Origin: Pararhodobacter sp.
Lineage (GTDB): Bacteria; Pseudomonadota; Alphaproteobacteria; Rhodobacterales; Rhodobacteraceae
Reading direction: 5' to 3'
DNA length: 64,000 nucleotides
Assembly: GCA_020832665.1 (NCBI GenBank)
Contig: JAFIEG010000001.1
Location: 60,608-124,607, forward strand
In this document: positions 42,284-51,188 of the stretch, piece after piece
Layout: each line of letters starts with the position of its first letter
Position numbering within the stretch: position 1 is the first letter of the stretch
The notes under the pieces: model-generated
Database searches by the model: none
Told to the model about the DNA's origin: nothing
The model's input: only the letters and a program-made list of their open reading frames with translations
Made by a program: the position numbers and the translations under genes

Positions 42284-42460
42284 ATGAAGAAACTTGCACT
42301 CGCCGCGCTGTTCGTGGTTGCCGGTACCGCTGCCATGTCCGGCACCATCATTGAACCGATCGTGGAGCCGGAAGTGGTTGTGGCGCATTCGTCGTCGTCG
42401 GTCGGCGGCATCGTCGTGCCGCTGCTTCTGTTGCTGGCGGTTGGTCTGGTTCTGCGCTGA
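42284..42460 (+). CDS. 58-aa small membrane protein
   Basis: 58 aa with a strong GGAGGG site 4-5 nt upstream. It has a signal-like N terminus (MKKLALAALFVVAGTAAMSG), a short acidic segment (TIIEPIVEPEVVVAHSSSS) and a hydrophobic C terminus (GGIVVPLLLLLAVGLVLR). A short gene with its own strong terminator suggests high expression. Such proteins are widespread in Rhodobacteraceae, but I know no function. Confidence 0.7.
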   Translation: MKKLALAALFVVAGTAAMSGTIIEPIVEPEVVVAHSSSSVGGIVVPLLLLLAVGLVLR

Positions 42461-42485
42461 TTGCGCAACCAACGACTGGAAATGG

Positions 42486-42520
42486 AAAACGGGATGGGCT
42501 TGCCCATCCCGTTTTTCTTT
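42486..42520. terminator. Bidirectional intrinsic terminator
   Basis: AAAACGGGATGGGC pairs with GCCCATCCCGTTTT in a 13-14 bp stem, followed by TTTCTTTTT on the plus strand. The A-run on the other side lets it serve the convergent hemH gene as well. Confidence 0.88.
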
Positions 42521-42556
42521 TTCCGTTTTGTCGTTAGAAAATAATGTCGCCGGCGT

Positions 42557-43648
42557 TCAGCGCAGCCAGCCGGCCAGGTTTTCCTCGATCACCGCGCACA
42601 GCGCCGTGACATGCGCCTCTTCGGCGTTCAGGCACGGAACATAGGTGAATCTCTCACCGCCCGCCGCCTCGAAACTTTCACGGATTTCCTCGTTGATCTC
42701 TTCCAGCGTCTCGATGCAGTCGGCGGAAAAGGCCGGCGCCACTACCGCCAGCCGCTTCACACCCTGCCGCGCCAGATCGGCGACGTGATCGACGGTATAG
42801 GGGCGCAGCCATTCCTCGGTGCCGAAGACCGACTGAAATGCGGTCTGGATGCGCCCTTCCTCCCAGCCCAGCCGCTCGCGCAGAAGCCGCGTGGTTTTCG
42901 CGCATTGGCAGTGATAGGGGTCGCCCTCCATCAGGTAGCGTTTGGGCATGCCGTGATAGCTGGCCACCAGCATCTCGGGCTTTTCCTCGGCCGCCTCCCA
43001 GGCGCGACTGACCGATTGCGCCAGCGCCTCGACATAAAGCGGATGATCGAAATAGGCCGGCACGGTGCGCGCCGCAGGTTGCCGGTTCTGCGCCATCAGC
43101 GCGCGGAAGAACTGGTCGTTCGCCGTGGCCGTGGTGGCGCTGGCATATTGCGGATAAAGCGGAAAGAACAGGATGCGCTCGCACCCGGCGGCGACCATCT
43201 CGCCCACCCGGTCGGGCGTTGATGGATTGCCGTAGCGCATGCAGAAATCCACCATCACCTGATCGCCGAAACGCGCCTGCATGCGCGCGGCAATGGCGGC
43301 GGTCTGTTCCTTGGTGATGGTCATCAGCGGGCTTTCGCCCTTGTCGTGGTTCCAGATGGATTTGTAGTTCGCGCCAGAGGTGAAGGGGCGCTTGGACAGG
43401 ATGATGAGCTGCAACAGCGGCTGCCATTTCCAGGCCGGGTAGTCGATCACCCGCTTGTCCGAAAGGAATTCGTTCAGATAGCGCCGCATCGACCAGTAAT
43501 CGTAATTGTCGGGCGTGCCCAGATTGGCCAGCAGGATGCCGGTTTTCGCCCGCGCCACCGGCGGGTGGTCGGCCGGGGCATGGGCCAGGCGGCCCTCGCC
43601 GGGCCTGTCCTGGGCAACCGGGCGGCTTGCGGGCTTTGCATCATGCAT
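42557..43648 (-). CDS. hemH: Ferrochelatase
   Basis: 363 aa, including a ~35-residue N-terminal extension before the core. Core motifs are GILLANLGTPDNYDYWSMRRYLNEFLSD, VDFCMRYGNPS, ILFFPLYPQYASATTAT, VASYHGMPKRYL and FSADCIETLEEI (with the active-site His in SYHGMP and Glu in ETLEE). It inserts Fe2+ into protoporphyrin IX in the last step of haem synthesis. It stands alone, ending at the shared terminator. Confidence 0.95.
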   Translation of the reverse strand: MHDAKPASRPVAQDRPGEGRLAHAPADHPPVARAKTGILLANLGTPDNYDYWSMRRYLNEFLSDKRVIDYPAWKWQPLLQLIILSKRPFTSGANYKSIWNHDKGESPLMTITKEQTAAIAARMQARFGDQVMVDFCMRYGNPSTPDRVGEMVAAGCERILFFPLYPQYASATTATANDQFFRALMAQNRQPAARTVPAYFDHPLYVEALAQSVSRAWEAAEEKPEMLVASYHGMPKRYLMEGDPYHCQCAKTTRLLRERLGWEEGRIQTAFQSVFGTEEWLRPYTVDHVADLARQGVKRLAVVAPAFSADCIETLEEINEEIRESFEAAGGERFTYVPCLNAEEAHVTALCAVIEENLAGWLR

Positions 43649-43703
43649 GGCTTGCGTCCTTTGCGGCGGGTTCGGCCCTCACTTAGCGGCCCGGCAAGCG
43701 GGG

Positions 43704-44558
43704 TCAATCACTTCCGGTGCCCCGGGGCTTTCCGGGCACGGGTTCGAGCGGGGTTTCGGTGGTGCCCAGCGCCTCGGCCAGCCGCGCGGTGGCCGAACCG
43801 GGGCGCAGCGGTTGCGGCTGGCTCTCGGCCGGGGCCCAGCCGGTGAGGAAGAGCGTTTCCACCGTAGCCGGCAGGCGCCCCTCGGCATCGGCGAAGTGCT
43901 CGCGATAAAGTGCTTGCGCGCGCGCCCATAGCGCGCGCGGCATTGGCGCGCGGCGGCGCGCGGCAAGGGTGTTGCTTTCGCCCATGGCGCGCAGATCGGC
44001 GACCAGCGCGCCGAGGTCGCGATAAAGCACCTGCGTCAACTGGCGGTCGGCCACGGGCAGCGCCAGCCCGGCGCGCTGCAGCAAACCGCCAGCATCGCGG
44101 ATATCGGCCATCGGCAGCACCCGCGGCGACAGCGTGCCATAAAGGTCGCTCTCGGCCTGGGCCAGCACCGCGCGCAGCTCATGCAGGCTGCGCCCGCCGA
44201 AGAATGCGGCGATGAACAGCCCGTCGGGCCTGAGCGCGCGGCGGCACTGGATGATCTGGCCCAGCGGATCATCAGACCAGTGCAGGCACAGCGCATGCAC
44301 CACCAGATCATGCGCGCCCGGCTCAAGCGCCAGCACCGCCTCGTCGGGGACGATGCGCGCGCCGGGCAGCAGATCGGCCCAGGGGGCGGGCGTGGGCTGT
44401 GCCGTCACTACCGCGGGGGCCGTAAAGCTTCTGTTAACCTCGCTGAGTCTTTCCTTGATCTCGGCAGCGGTAGCCTCAAGCAGGAAAAGCGCCGGCGCGC
44501 GCGCGGCGCGGGCGCGAAAGCGCGCGAGGGCGGCGCGGTCGGTCAGGGGGGCGGGCAT
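43704..44558 (-). CDS. BioC/NDUFAF5-like SAM-dependent methyltransferase
   Basis: 284 aa from MPAPLTDR; a start four codons earlier (44570) is possible. The pattern RAARAPALFLLEATAAEIKERLSEV followed by LVVHALCLHWSDDPLGQIIQCRRALRPDGLFIAAFFGGRSLHELR is typical of the methyltransferase 11 group that includes BioC and the complex I assembly factor NDUFAF5. The GxGxG SAM motif is weak here (LLPGARIVPDEA), so activity cannot be assumed. It is divergent from comF, 93-105 bp away. Confidence 0.8.
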   Translation of the reverse strand: MPAPLTDRAALARFRARAARAPALFLLEATAAEIKERLSEVNRSFTAPAVVTAQPTPAPWADLLPGARIVPDEAVLALEPGAHDLVVHALCLHWSDDPLGQIIQCRRALRPDGLFIAAFFGGRSLHELRAVLAQAESDLYGTLSPRVLPMADIRDAGGLLQRAGLALPVADRQLTQVLYRDLGALVADLRAMGESNTLAARRRAPMPRALWARAQALYREHFADAEGRLPATVETLFLTGWAPAESQPQPLRPGSATARLAEALGTTETPLEPVPGKPRGTGSD

Positions 44559-44663
44559 GGCGGCAGACATGGCGGAGAATTCGGCGCAGGGCGGCGCGAT
44601 GTCAAGCCGGCGGGCGCGCACAGGCGCCTTGCCGCTGCCGGGGCGGCGGCGGGTTCGGCGCTG

Positions 44664-45386
44664 ATGCGCGTGATCTATCCGCCCGCCTGCCTTAGCTGCG
44701 CCGAGCCGGTGGCGGAACCGGGCGCGCTCTGCGCCCGATGCTGGCGCGATACCCCCTTCATCCACGGCCTGGCTTGCGACAAATGCGCCTCGCCGCTGCC
44801 GGGCGACGGGGGTGGCGAGGCCGGCAACGAACGGCTCTTGTGCGATGATTGCCTGCGCATCGCCCGCCCCTGGAGCCGCGGCCGTGCGGTAATGGTTTAT
44901 GATGAAGCGGCGCGGCGCATGGTGCTGGGGCTGAAATACCATGACCGCCACGATCTGGCCCGCCCCGCCGGGCGCTGGCTGGCGCAGCGCGTGGCGCCGC
45001 TGGTGCGCCCCGATACGCTGGTCGCGCCGGTGCCGCTGCACTGGTGGCGGCTGCTGCGCCGGCGCTACAACCAGTCGGCGCTGCTGGCCGCGGCGCTGGC
45101 GCGCGAGATCGGCCGTCCGCACTGCCCCGACCTGTTGCTGCGCCGGCGCTTCACCGGCACGCAGGACGGGCGCACGCGCGCGGGCCGCATGCGCAACCTC
45201 GAAGGCGCGATCGCCCCGCACCGGCGCCGTGCCGGCCTGCTTGATGGGCGGCATGTGCTGCTGGTTGATGACGTGATGACCTCGGGCGCCACGCTGGCGG
45301 CCTGCGCCGAAGCCTGTTTTGCCGCCGGTGCCGATGATGTCGATGTCGCGGTGCTGGCGCGGGTGATGCGTTTCGAGGATGGCTAG
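44664..45386 (+). CDS. comF: ComF-family phosphoribosyltransferase-like protein
   Basis: 240 aa from the ATG at 44664. An N-terminal zinc-ribbon double-CxxC region (ACLSCAEPVAEPGALCARCW and CDKCASPLP...LLCDDCLR) precedes a type I PRTase fold ending in the PRPP loop HVLLVDDVMTSGATLAACAEA. ComF proteins assist DNA uptake in competent bacteria; in non-competent species the role is unclear. Neighbouring grxC and nitrilase genes match the common Rhodobacteraceae order. Confidence 0.92.
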   Translation: MRVIYPPACLSCAEPVAEPGALCARCWRDTPFIHGLACDKCASPLPGDGGGEAGNERLLCDDCLRIARPWSRGRAVMVYDEAARRMVLGLKYHDRHDLARPAGRWLAQRVAPLVRPDTLVAPVPLHWWRLLRRRYNQSALLAAALAREIGRPHCPDLLLRRRFTGTQDGRTRAGRMRNLEGAIAPHRRRAGLLDGRHVLLVDDVMTSGATLAACAEACFAAGADDVDVAVLARVMRFEDG

Positions 45387-45546
45387 CGCAGCGGGCGGGC
45401 GCCAGCCCGCCTTCCGCGTTGCGAGGGTATCTTGCCGCCGCCGCAGCAAGCCGGAGGTTCACAGCCGGGGAAAAGAACATTACATCGGGGGCGAGCCGAT
45501 GCATTGGCCCCTTTCCTGGTCCCGAACCCGCCCCCGAGGAACGCGT

Positions 45547-45816
45547 ATGACACAAATCGAGATCTACACATCGCCCCTGTGCGGCTACTGCCACATGGCC
45601 AAGCGGCTGCTGAAGGCCAAGGGTGCCGAATTCACCGAGATCAATGTCTGGGCCGATCCCGGCCGCAAGCCCGAGATGATCGAGCGCGCCGGGGGGCGGC
45701 GCACCGTGCCGCAGATCTTCATCGACGGGGTGCATGTGGGCGGCTGCGACGAGTTGCACGCGCTAGAGCGTGCCGGCCGGCTGGATTCGATGCTGGCCGC
45801 CGGGCAGGAGGGCTGA
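45547..45816 (+). CDS. grxC: Glutaredoxin 3
   Basis: 89 aa from the ATG at 45547, full length. The redox site is CGYC in YTSPLCGYCHMAKRLL. The GSH-binding TVPQIFIDGVHVGGCDEL (with cis-Pro) follows. It reduces protein disulfides and mixed glutathione disulfides, and can donate electrons to reductases. It overlaps in context with the nitrilase-family gene 5 nt downstream. Confidence 0.95.
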   Translation: MTQIEIYTSPLCGYCHMAKRLLKAKGAEFTEINVWADPGRKPEMIERAGGRRTVPQIFIDGVHVGGCDELHALERAGRLDSMLAAGQEG

Positions 45817-45821
45817 GGCCG

Positions 45822-46664
45822 ATGCGCGCGGGGTTGTTGCAGCTGAGCGTCGGCGATGAGCCGGCGGAAAACGTTGCCCCCGTGCGCGAAGCGGTCCGGC
45901 AGGCGGTGGCCGGCGGCGCCGGCTTCGTGCTCACCCCCGAGGTGACGAACTGCGTTTCCGCCAGCCGCAGCCATCAGGCGCGCGTGCTTAGCCCTGAGGC
46001 GGGCGATCCGGTGCTGGCCATGCTGCGCGACGAGGCCGCGCGCGCCGGCATCTGGCTGCTGGCCGGTTCGATGCTGTTCAAGACCGATGACGCCGAGGGC
46101 AGGCTGGCCAACCGCTCGCTGCTGATTGGCCCCGATGGCGCCATCGCCGCGCGCTATGACAAGATTCACCTCTTTGACGTGCAGATCTCGGCCGAGGAGA
46201 CCTATCGCGAATCGGCCGCCATCCGCCCCGGCGAGCGCGCGGTGCTGGCGCGCACGCCCTTCGCCACGCTGGGGTTGACGGTTTGCTATGATGTGCGTTT
46301 CGCGCATCTCTACAGGGCGCTGGCGCAGGCCGGGGCGCAGGTGTTGTGCGTGCCTTCGGCCTTCAGCCCGATCACCGGCGCGGCGCATTGGGAGGTGCTC
46401 TTGCGCGCGCGGGCCATAGAGACCGGCTGCTATGTTCTGGCTCCGGCGCAGACCGGCCTGCACAAGGCCGGCCGCGGGCGCCAGCGGCGCAGTTGGGGCC
46501 ATGCGCTGGCCGTTGATCCCTGGGGCGAGGTGCTGGGTGATGCCGGCACCGAGCCCGGTATCATCCATGTCGATCTCGACATGGCGGCGGTGGCCGGCGC
46601 CCGCGCCCGCGTGCCCTCGCTGGAGCATGACCGCCCCTTTGCCCCGCCGGAGGAAGGCGCGTGA
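45822..46664 (+). CDS. Carbon-nitrogen hydrolase (nitrilase superfamily, Nit-like)
   Basis: 280 aa from the ATG at 45822. The Glu-Lys-Cys triad is visible in VLTPEVTN, RYDKIHLFDV and GLTVCYDVRFAHLYRAL. LLAGSMLF and GHALAVDPWGEVLGDAGTEPGIIHVDLD are the usual flanks. The closest type is the Nit/omega-amidase branch (deaminated glutathione amidase or omega-amidase), which would clear side products of glutathione or transamination. It follows grxC by 5 nt and overlaps the MarR gene in a GTGA. Confidence 0.9.
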   Translation: MRAGLLQLSVGDEPAENVAPVREAVRQAVAGGAGFVLTPEVTNCVSASRSHQARVLSPEAGDPVLAMLRDEAARAGIWLLAGSMLFKTDDAEGRLANRSLLIGPDGAIAARYDKIHLFDVQISAEETYRESAAIRPGERAVLARTPFATLGLTVCYDVRFAHLYRALAQAGAQVLCVPSAFSPITGAAHWEVLLRARAIETGCYVLAPAQTGLHKAGRGRQRRSWGHALAVDPWGEVLGDAGTEPGIIHVDLDMAAVAGARARVPSLEHDRPFAPPEEGA

Positions 46665-47104
46665 AACAACCGGCCGAAGATCTTGCGGTGGCGCTGTTTG
46701 CCGAGCTGTTCATGGCCGAGCAACTGTCGCGCGCGCGGCTGTCAAAGGCGCTGCCAAAGGGCATGGAGCTGTCGCATTTCAGCGTGCTCAACCTGCTGGC
46801 GCGCAGCCAGGACGAGCGAAGCCCGGCGCAGCTTGCCAGAAGCCTGCATGTCACGCGCGGGGCGATGACCAACACACTCAACCGGCTGCAATGGGCCGGC
46901 TATGTCCATATCAGGCCCGACTGGGACGATGCGCGCCGAAAATTCGTTTCCATCAGCCCCGCCGGGCGCGCGGCGCGCGATGCCGCATTGCAGTCCATCG
47001 CGCCGGTGATCACCGGGCTGGCCGAGAAGCTGGGCACCGAGCGCCTGCGCGCCGCGCTGCCGGTGCTGCGCGCCCTGCGCGCCGAACTGGACCGCGAGGT
47101 GTGA
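46661..47104 (+). CDS. MarR-family transcriptional regulator
   Basis: 147 aa with a GTG start that overlaps the nitrilase stop (GTGA). The winged helix-turn-helix is at about residues 35-100 (HFSVLNLLARSQDERSPAQLARSLHVTRGAMTNTLNRLQWAGYVHIRPDWDDARRKFVSISPAGR). MarR proteins are dimers that sense phenolics, oxidants or other small molecules. The target is unknown; co-transcription with grxC and the nitrilase gene is likely. Confidence 0.9.
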   Translation: MKQPAEDLAVALFAELFMAEQLSRARLSKALPKGMELSHFSVLNLLARSQDERSPAQLARSLHVTRGAMTNTLNRLQWAGYVHIRPDWDDARRKFVSISPAGRAARDAALQSIAPVITGLAEKLGTERLRAALPVLRALRAELDREV

Positions 47105-47182
47105 TGCCGGCTTTGGTTGAACATTTTGCCATGACGGGGCAGCGCCCCTCGCCGCCGGCGAGTGTGCAACGGGGATGGCGGA

Positions 47183-47230
47183 GTGAACCTCGCCCTACAA
47201 CCCGGCGTGCGCCCGTAGGGCGGGGTTCAC
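47183..47230. repeat. 16-bp near-perfect inverted repeat between marR and mrp
   Basis: GTGAACCTCGCCCTAC (47183) and GTAGGGCGGGGTTCAC (47215) pair with one mismatch across a 16-nt loop. It lies between two convergent genes and may be a terminator or a repeated mobile hairpin element; GTAGGGCGGGGTTCACCC-type sequences are, as far as I recall, frequent in this family. Confidence 0.55.
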
Positions 47231-47270
47231 CCGGCCGTGATTGTTCGATCCGGCAAGGGTGACTTGAGGA

Positions 47271-48389
47271 TCAGACGCGGGCTGCCTTGCGCTCGGCGGC
47301 CTCGATCAGCCGCGCGGCGAGCTTGCCATAGGTCTCGGCAATGGCATCGTGGCCCAGGGCGACGGGCTTTCCGGTATCGCCGGCCACCCGCACATCGAGG
47401 CTGAGCGGAATCTCCGCCAGTAGCGGCAGGCCCAGCCTGTCGGCCTCGGCGCGCACGCCGCCATGGCCGAAGATATGCGCCTCATGCCCGCAATTGGGGC
47501 AGATATAGGTGGACATGTTCTCGATCAGCCCGATCACCTCGGTGCCCAGCTTGGTAAAAGCCACAAGCGCCTTCTTCGCATCGAGAAGCGCCACATCCTG
47601 CGGGGTGGATACGACCAGCGCGCCGGTGACATCGAAATAGCTGCACAGCGTCAGTTGTATGTCGCCGGTGCCCGGGGGCATGTCGACGATCAGCACGTCA
47701 AGCTCGCCCCAGCGCACATCATTCAGAAGCTGCTGCAGCGCGCCCATCAGCATCGGGCCGCGCCAGATCACCGCCTCGTCCTTGGGCAGCAGCAGGCCGA
47801 TGGACATGAATTTCACCCCATGCGATTGCAGCGGGATGATGGCCTTGCCGTCGGGCGACATGGGCGGCTGGTCGAGCCCCATCATGCGCGGCTGGCTGGG
47901 GCCGTAGATATCGGCATCCAGCAGCCCCACGCTCCAGCCCTGCCGCGCCATCGCCACCGCCAGGTTGGACGAGACGGTGGATTTGCCCACCCCGCCCTTG
48001 CCCGATCCGATGGCAAGAATGCGCTTGACGCCGGGGATGGATTTCGGCTCGGGCCGGCCGGTGGGGTGGCGGCCAACTTCCAGCTGTGGCGGCTCGCCCT
48101 GCCCGGCACCGCTGGCCGGCTGCTGCGGCGGCGGTGCTTTCGCCTCATGCGCGGTCAGCACGATCTGCACGTCGTCGACGCCATCCATGGCGCGCAGCGC
48201 CGCTTCGGCGGCCTTTTGCACCGGGGGCAGGCGGCGGGCGGTGGCGGTATCGGGGGCCTCGATCACGAAGCGCACCTGCCCGCCATCGACCTGCAAGGCG
48301 CGCACCATGTCGGCGCTGGCCAGGGTGCCGCCATCGGGAAGGGGCACGGCATTCAGCCGTTCGAGGATCGCTTCCTTGGTAACCGGCAT
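47271..48389 (-). CDS. mrp: Mrp/ApbC Fe-S cluster carrier ATPase
   Basis: 372 aa from MPVTKEAIL (ATG at 48389, AGGAAAT upstream). An N-terminal MIP18-like domain (about residues 1-85) is followed by a P-loop deviant Walker [24 protein letters not shown], then [29 protein letters not shown] and the cluster-binding CxxC in [14 protein letters not shown]. It binds and hands on [4Fe-4S] clusters. It follows the arx-type gene block on the same strand; a supply role for its Fe-S subunits is only a possibility, since mrp is a common housekeeping gene. Confidence 0.94.
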   Translation of the reverse strand: MPVTKEAILERLNAVPLPDGGTLASADMVRALQVDGGQVRFVIEAPDTATARRLPPVQKAAEAALRAMDGVDDVQIVLTAHEAKAPPPQQPASGAGQGEPPQLEVGRHPTGRPEPKSIPGVKRILAIGSGKGGVGKSTVSSNLAVAMARQGWSVGLLDADIYGPSQPRMMGLDQPPMSPDGKAIIPLQSHGVKFMSIGLLLPKDEAVIWRGPMLMGALQQLLNDVRWGELDVLIVDMPPGTGDIQLTLCSYFDVTGALVVSTPQDVALLDAKKALVAFTKLGTEVIGLIENMSTYICPNCGHEAHIFGHGGVRAEADRLGLPLLAEIPLSLDVRVAGDTGKPVALGHDAIAETYGKLAARLIEAAERKAARV

Positions 48390-48415
48390 TCGGGATTTCC
48401 TGTGTTGCTGTATCG

Positions 48416-48949
48416 TCATTTCGCGCGCTTGCGCCTGCGCCGCAACCATAGCAGCGCCAGCGCCAGCGCCACCAACCCGGCCAGAAGCGCCAGCCATTCC
48501 ATTGCCCTGCGCGCACCGCTGGGCGGGTATTGCGCATGCAGCCAGTCAACGATCACCGCATGCTGGCCGCGCTGCAGGCCGGCGCCGCTGAACATATCCA
48601 TCCGCCAGACGGTGGCCTGCCAGCCCAGCCAGCCGAGATCGGCCTCGCGGTAGCTTTCGGGCCCGTGGCAGGCGGCGCAGCGCGCCTCGACCAGCCTTTC
48701 GCCAAGGGGGCGCGCGGCCAGGCGTTCAGCCTCGATGCGCTCGGCCTCGGCGCGGGCGCGCTCGGCAGCGATCTCGTCGGCGATGCGCGCGCGCAAGGCG
48801 TCGGCCTCTTGCGGGCTCAGATCGCTGGGCGGGGTTTCGTAATCTTCGAAACTCATCTCGGCCTGCGCCGGCGGCGCCGCGACATGCAGCGCCAGGGCAG
48901 CAACGACAAGAAGCAGGGGCATGCAAGGTCGCGCCGACACCGGTTTCAC
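48416..48949 (-). CDS. Membrane-anchored monohaem cytochrome c at the end of the arx block
   Basis: 177 aa from a GTG at 48949 ([23 protein letters not shown]), which gives a better signal peptide than the ATG at 48922. After cleavage an acidic coiled-coil-like segment ([36 protein letters not shown]) is followed by one CxxCH haem site, [13 protein letters not shown] single transmembrane helix ([20 protein letters not shown]) and a basic RRRRKRAK tail close the protein. The haem domain would face the periplasm. The gene lies 73 bp after arxD on the same strand and could take electrons from the oxidoreductase or its membrane subunit. I know of no standard name. Confidence 0.8.
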   Translation of the reverse strand: MKPVSARPCMPLLLVVAALALHVAAPPAQAEMSFEDYETPPSDLSPQEADALRARIADEIAAERARAEAERIEAERLAARPLGERLVEARCAACHGPESYREADLGWLGWQATVWRMDMFSGAGLQRGQHAVIVDWLHAQYPPSGARRAMEWLALLAGLVALALALLWLRRRRKRAK

Positions 48950-49022
48950 GCCGCGCCTGGGTGCCGCAGCAAGGGCCGCGCCCGGGCGGCAATGGCGGCC
49001 GTATCGTCGCAGCGATCGCGCG

Positions 49023-49889
49023 TCATGCCTTCGCCGCCTGCCCGGCAACCTCATCGGTATCGCCGCGCGCGCGCCGGGCGGCGAATGCGGCATCGCTCCA
49101 GCCCTCATTGGCGGCGACGTGATCCCATGCCAGCCCGGCCTGTTCCAGCTTATAGGCGATTTCGGCCAGATCCTCGGCCGAAGGCTTGCCGATGCCGCGT
49201 GCCGAACCGGGCGGCAGGCCGGCACCGGCGGGCAATTCCTGAACCTTGGCACCGCCGCGCGCCTGCTCGACCCCCAGCCACATTATGCGGCCAAGATGCT
49301 CATAGGCGCGATTGAGGCCATGTTCGCTGCAGGCCTTTTCCAGATCGCGCAGGAAGGGCGTGATCCAGCGCGCCGGGTAGCGGGCGATGAAGGCTTCGGC
49401 CTCGGACAGATAGGCGCGCGCCTCGATATCCTTGCCCGCCATGGCGTGATCGCCGGCGCGGGCATAGAGGAAGGCCAGCATTTCCAGTTGCAGCGGCACG
49501 GTGTCGTGGAAATCGCGAAGGGTTTCGCTTTTTTGCAGCCCGTGGCGGGCGATAAAGGCGCGCAACTCCTGCTCGATCTGGCCGGTCTTGCCGCCCTCCA
49601 TGTAGAAGCCGGCATTCAGCATCACCGGCGTGGGCGGCGCCAGGAACAGCCTGGAATAGAGCCGCAGTAGATCGACCGGCGCGCCGATGGCGGCGGCGTC
49701 GCGGCGCAGCGCGGATATGTCTTCGCCCGCCATGAGGCCGATCTCGTCGCTGATTGCTTCCAGATCGTCGGCGAGGCTGGCGGTAAAGGCCTGGTGGAAC
49801 TCGTCGCCTTGCGGTTGGCCGAAGGCGCGCGCCAGGCACAGCCAGAAATCGCGCCGGGAATGGCTTGTCGCCGCGAGGTTGTCGGTCAT
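49023..49889 (-). CDS. arxD: TorD-family molybdoenzyme maturation chaperone (ArxD-like)
   Basis: 288 aa, all-helical and cytoplasmic (no signal). The family core is seen as DLLRLYSRLFLAPPTPVMLNAGFYMEGGKTGQIEQELRAFIARHGL and VPLQLEMLAFLYARAGDHAMAGKDIEARAYL. TorD/DmsD-type proteins bind the Tat signal of a partner and guard it until the molybdenum cofactor is inserted. It is ~100 bp after the NrfD-type subunit gene. The C terminus has an extra ~60 residues (from residue ~205) compared with the shortest TorD proteins. Confidence 0.88.
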   Translation of the reverse strand: MTDNLAATSHSRRDFWLCLARAFGQPQGDEFHQAFTASLADDLEAISDEIGLMAGEDISALRRDAAAIGAPVDLLRLYSRLFLAPPTPVMLNAGFYMEGGKTGQIEQELRAFIARHGLQKSETLRDFHDTVPLQLEMLAFLYARAGDHAMAGKDIEARAYLSEAEAFIARYPARWITPFLRDLEKACSEHGLNRAYEHLGRIMWLGVEQARGGAKVQELPAGAGLPPGSARGIGKPSAEDLAEIAYKLEQAGLAWDHVAANEGWSDAAFAARRARGDTDEVAGQAAKA

Positions 49890-49986
49890 TGGCCTGTCGC
49901 TCCTGCTTGTGTGGCCGGGGGAAAGCGCCCGGGATGCGACAGGGCGGCATGAAGCCGCCCTGCGCGTCGGTCTGTCAATGCACCGC

Positions 49987-51174
49987 TCAGGCGGTTGCTT
50001 CGCGGCCGCTGGCTGCCGGCAGATCGTCGGGCATGGCCGAGAGGTTGAGGAACCGCTCGCCCGCTGCGTAGAGCGCGAACAGCATCGCCGAGCCCATGAT
50101 TGTCAGTGCCCATTCAGTGAGCGAGGGCGTGTATTCGATAAGCCCCCATTCCCAGGTGCCGCGAAAGAGCGGCACTACCTGCCCGCCGACAACGAAGAAG
50201 TAGCGCTCGGCGAAGAGCCCGGCAAAGACCGCCATCGATACCAGCACCTGGATGCCCGCATTGGCGCGCAGCCCGGCGATGAGCATGATCACGAAGGGCA
50301 CCACGATCCCCAGCCAGAGCGAGGCCTGATAGACGGGCGAGGCGAACAGGTAATCACGCCACACCAGATAGATCTCGGGATTATTGGTGTAGAGCCCGGT
50401 GATAGCGCGCACTGCGATGAACAGCACTGTGCCGCCCAGCACCGCCGCGAACAGCCGCGGCAGCGAGCCCGCGAACATGGCGCGCATCGGCGCGGGCATG
50501 GCGGAGCGGTTGAAGCCATAGGCGAGGTAGGTGAAGAACACCACCGCCGCCAGCCCGCTGGCCACCGCCGTGAGGTAGAAGTAGATCGGCATCAGCCCGT
50601 CGAACCAGAAGGGCCGCATGCTCATCATGCCGAAGATGAGCGCCAGGTTGCCGCTGGCCAGCAGCACCGCCAGGAAGGACGCGATACCGATCTGGCGGCT
50701 GGTCTTGCTATCCCATTCCTTGCCTTCCATCTTCTGGAATTTCCACAGCAGGAACAGCAGATCGGCGATATAGAACACGCCCATCCAGAACATCGCCGAC
50801 TGGATCTGCATGTTCAGCGGCATCACCCAGAGCATGCGGAAGACATGGCCCAGCTCCATCGCCAGCACCGCCATCCCCGAGATCAGGATGATGAAGGCCA
50901 GGTAGATCGAGCGCTTGGCGAGCGGGTAGAACTGCTTGAAGCCGAATACCAGCGGCAGCGCGGCTATCATGCCCAGCCCCGAAGAAGCCAGCGCGAAGTA
51001 GAGATAGGTCGCGATCGGCTGGCCCCAGGGCATCTGCGACGAGGTGTTGAAGCTGCGATGGCCCACCGCCATCAGGTCCATCATCGCATAGGCGAAGGCG
51101 GCGATGGCCACACCCGCCGACACGATGAGCAAAAGGATGCCGAGCGGCCCCTTGAGGATGTTTCCGTTGTTCAT
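49987..51174 (-). CDS. arxC: NrfD/PsrC-type membrane subunit (ArxC-like)
   Basis: 395 aa with eight to ten transmembrane helices. Family features are GPLGILLLIVSAGVAIAAFAYAMM, YLYFALASSGLGMIAALP, VLAMELGHVFRML, MFWMGVFYIADLLFLLWKF and GLFAERYFFVVGGQ. NrfD proteins hold the quinone site and take electrons from (or give them to) the Fe-S subunit. With an arsenite oxidase it would deliver electrons to the quinone pool, which in phototrophs links to the reaction centre. It follows arxB by 14 nt, so translation is probably coupled. Confidence 0.9.
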   Translation of the reverse strand: MNNGNILKGPLGILLLIVSAGVAIAAFAYAMMDLMAVGHRSFNTSSQMPWGQPIATYLYFALASSGLGMIAALPLVFGFKQFYPLAKRSIYLAFIILISGMAVLAMELGHVFRMLWVMPLNMQIQSAMFWMGVFYIADLLFLLWKFQKMEGKEWDSKTSRQIGIASFLAVLLASGNLALIFGMMSMRPFWFDGLMPIYFYLTAVASGLAAVVFFTYLAYGFNRSAMPAPMRAMFAGSLPRLFAAVLGGTVLFIAVRAITGLYTNNPEIYLVWRDYLFASPVYQASLWLGIVVPFVIMLIAGLRANAGIQVLVSMAVFAGLFAERYFFVVGGQVVPLFRGTWEWGLIEYTPSLTEWALTIMGSAMLFALYAAGERFLNLSAMPDDLPAASGREATA

Positions 51175-51188
51175 CTCTCAGCCCTCCT

